The position numbers and the translations under genes were made by a program. Below are positions 4,628 through 5,047 of a stretch of DNA of 5,047 nt, in pieces. Each line of letters starts with the position of its first letter. Position 1 is the stretch's first letter. The notes beneath the pieces are model-generated. The model made no database searches, had not been told where the DNA came from, and saw nothing but the letters and a program-made list of their open reading frames with translations. Location: contig JANYAG010000236.1 in assembly GCA_025361465.1 (NCBI GenBank), positions 1 to 5,047 on the forward strand, written 5' to 3'. Source of the stretch: Gemmatimonadota bacterium (lineage in GTDB: Bacteria; Gemmatimonadota; Gemmatimonadetes; Gemmatimonadales; GWC2-71-9).

Positions 4628-5047
4628 ATGTCACTGCGGTCTGCCGTCCTCTGCCTGCTTCCTCTGCTCCTGCTTGCTTCGCCGCTCACCGGACAGGCCG
4701 GCCAGGCGGCGACGGTGCGCGAGTACCAGGCCGAGTTCACCACCTATCCCTTCTCCGACCCCAACCCGATCCCGGTGATGGGGAAGATCTATCCCTACTT
4801 CCGCTTTGACGGCTTCAGCGACGTGCCGGTGCAGCGGACCTGGAAGGTGATCGATCTCGAGAACCAGTGGCTCCGGGTGTCGATCCTGCCCGAGATCGGT
4901 GGCAAGATCTGGCGCGCCGTCGATAAGGCGACGGGGAAGTCGTTCATCTACGACAATCGCGTGGTCAAGTTCCGCGACATCGCCATGCGGGGTCCGTGGA
5001 CCAGCGGCGGCATCGAGGCCAACTACGGCATCATCGGTCACACCCCC
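4628..5047 (+). CDS. Exported DUF5107-like protein, N-terminal part (runs off window end)
   Basis: The frame from ATG 4628 stays open for all 140 codons to the window edge, with strong G/C third-position bias. Residues 1-27 are a signal peptide: MSLR, a long Leu-rich core, then a probable cleavage near TGQA (21-24), so the protein is exported. The mature part has YPYFRFDGFS (55-64), then ENQWLRVSILPEIGGKIWRA (78-97), DKATGKSFIYDN (99-110), and GPWTSGGIEANYG (122-134) followed by GHTP. This order (ENxxLRVxxLPExGGxI, DKxTGxxxxYxN, GxWxSGGIExN) is what I know from DUF5107, a domain usually found at the start of large proteins with TPR repeats, apparently with a galactose-mutarotase-like sugar-binding fold. 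A carbohydrate-related role is likely, but the substrate is unknown. The start is supported by GGAG at 4616-4619, eight bases upstream. The AT-rich TACTAT at 4570-4575 could be a -10 box, but I see no matching -35. The frame has no stop in the window, and the full gene may be several times longer. Confidence 0.85.
   Translation, partial: MSLRSAVLCLLPLLLLASPLTGQAGQAATVREYQAEFTTYPFSDPNPIPVMGKIYPYFRFDGFSDVPVQRTWKVIDLENQWLRVSILPEIGGKIWRAVDKATGKSFIYDNRVVKFRDIAMRGPWTSGGIEANYGIIGHTP

Noticed and set aside
4631..5041. 136-codon - strand open frame opposite the right-edge gene
   Set aside because: It is an antisense shadow of the DUF5107-like gene, rich in Asp/Arg/His repeats. The + strand frame has the signal peptide, the ribosome site and ordered motifs.

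Overview
This is a high-GC bacterial chromosome segment with ordinary housekeeping content: two complete or partial gene groups on the + strand, a three-gene operon on the - strand, two tRNAs and a structured intergenic region. Third codon positions are strongly G/C, Shine-Dalgarno sites occur before three of the genes, and neither tRNA encodes its CCA end. The partial gene at the right edge looks like an exported DUF5107 protein, a family I associate with Gemmatimonadota and Bacteroidota. A Gemmatimonadota-like source is therefore my best guess, but it is an inference and not proven by the window.

Layout. (a) 2-70: the last 22 codons of an unidentified + strand gene. (b) 83-154: tRNA-Lys(UUU), only 12 bases after that stop. 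(c) 174-1736: an MltD-type lytic transglycosylase lipoprotein, starting 19 bases after the tRNA. (d) 3929 down to 1733 on the - strand: holB (DNA polymerase III delta'), moaC (molybdopterin precursor synthesis) and a small exported SLT-domain lytic transglycosylase. Each junction in this operon is a 4-base start/stop overlap (GTGA, then ATGA). The operon ends tail to tail with mltD, and the two TAG stops lie in the same palindromic CTAG. (e) 3930-4427: about 500 bases with no credible gene. They hold the likely holB promoter with a perfect DnaA-box match, a cluster of inverted GCTCA/TGAGC half-sites, and a long REP-like palindrome. (f) 4428-4500: tRNA-Asn(GUU) followed directly by a strong intrinsic terminator. 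(g) 4628-5047: the start of an exported DUF5107-like protein that runs off the window.

Functionally, two murein lytic transglycosylases face each other, which makes cell-wall turnover the one repeated theme. holB and moaC serve replication and cofactor synthesis, and they appear joined to the small transglycosylase gene only by transcription and translational coupling. I see no defence system, transposase, CRISPR array or prophage. The least explained sequence is the 3930-4427 intergenic region.
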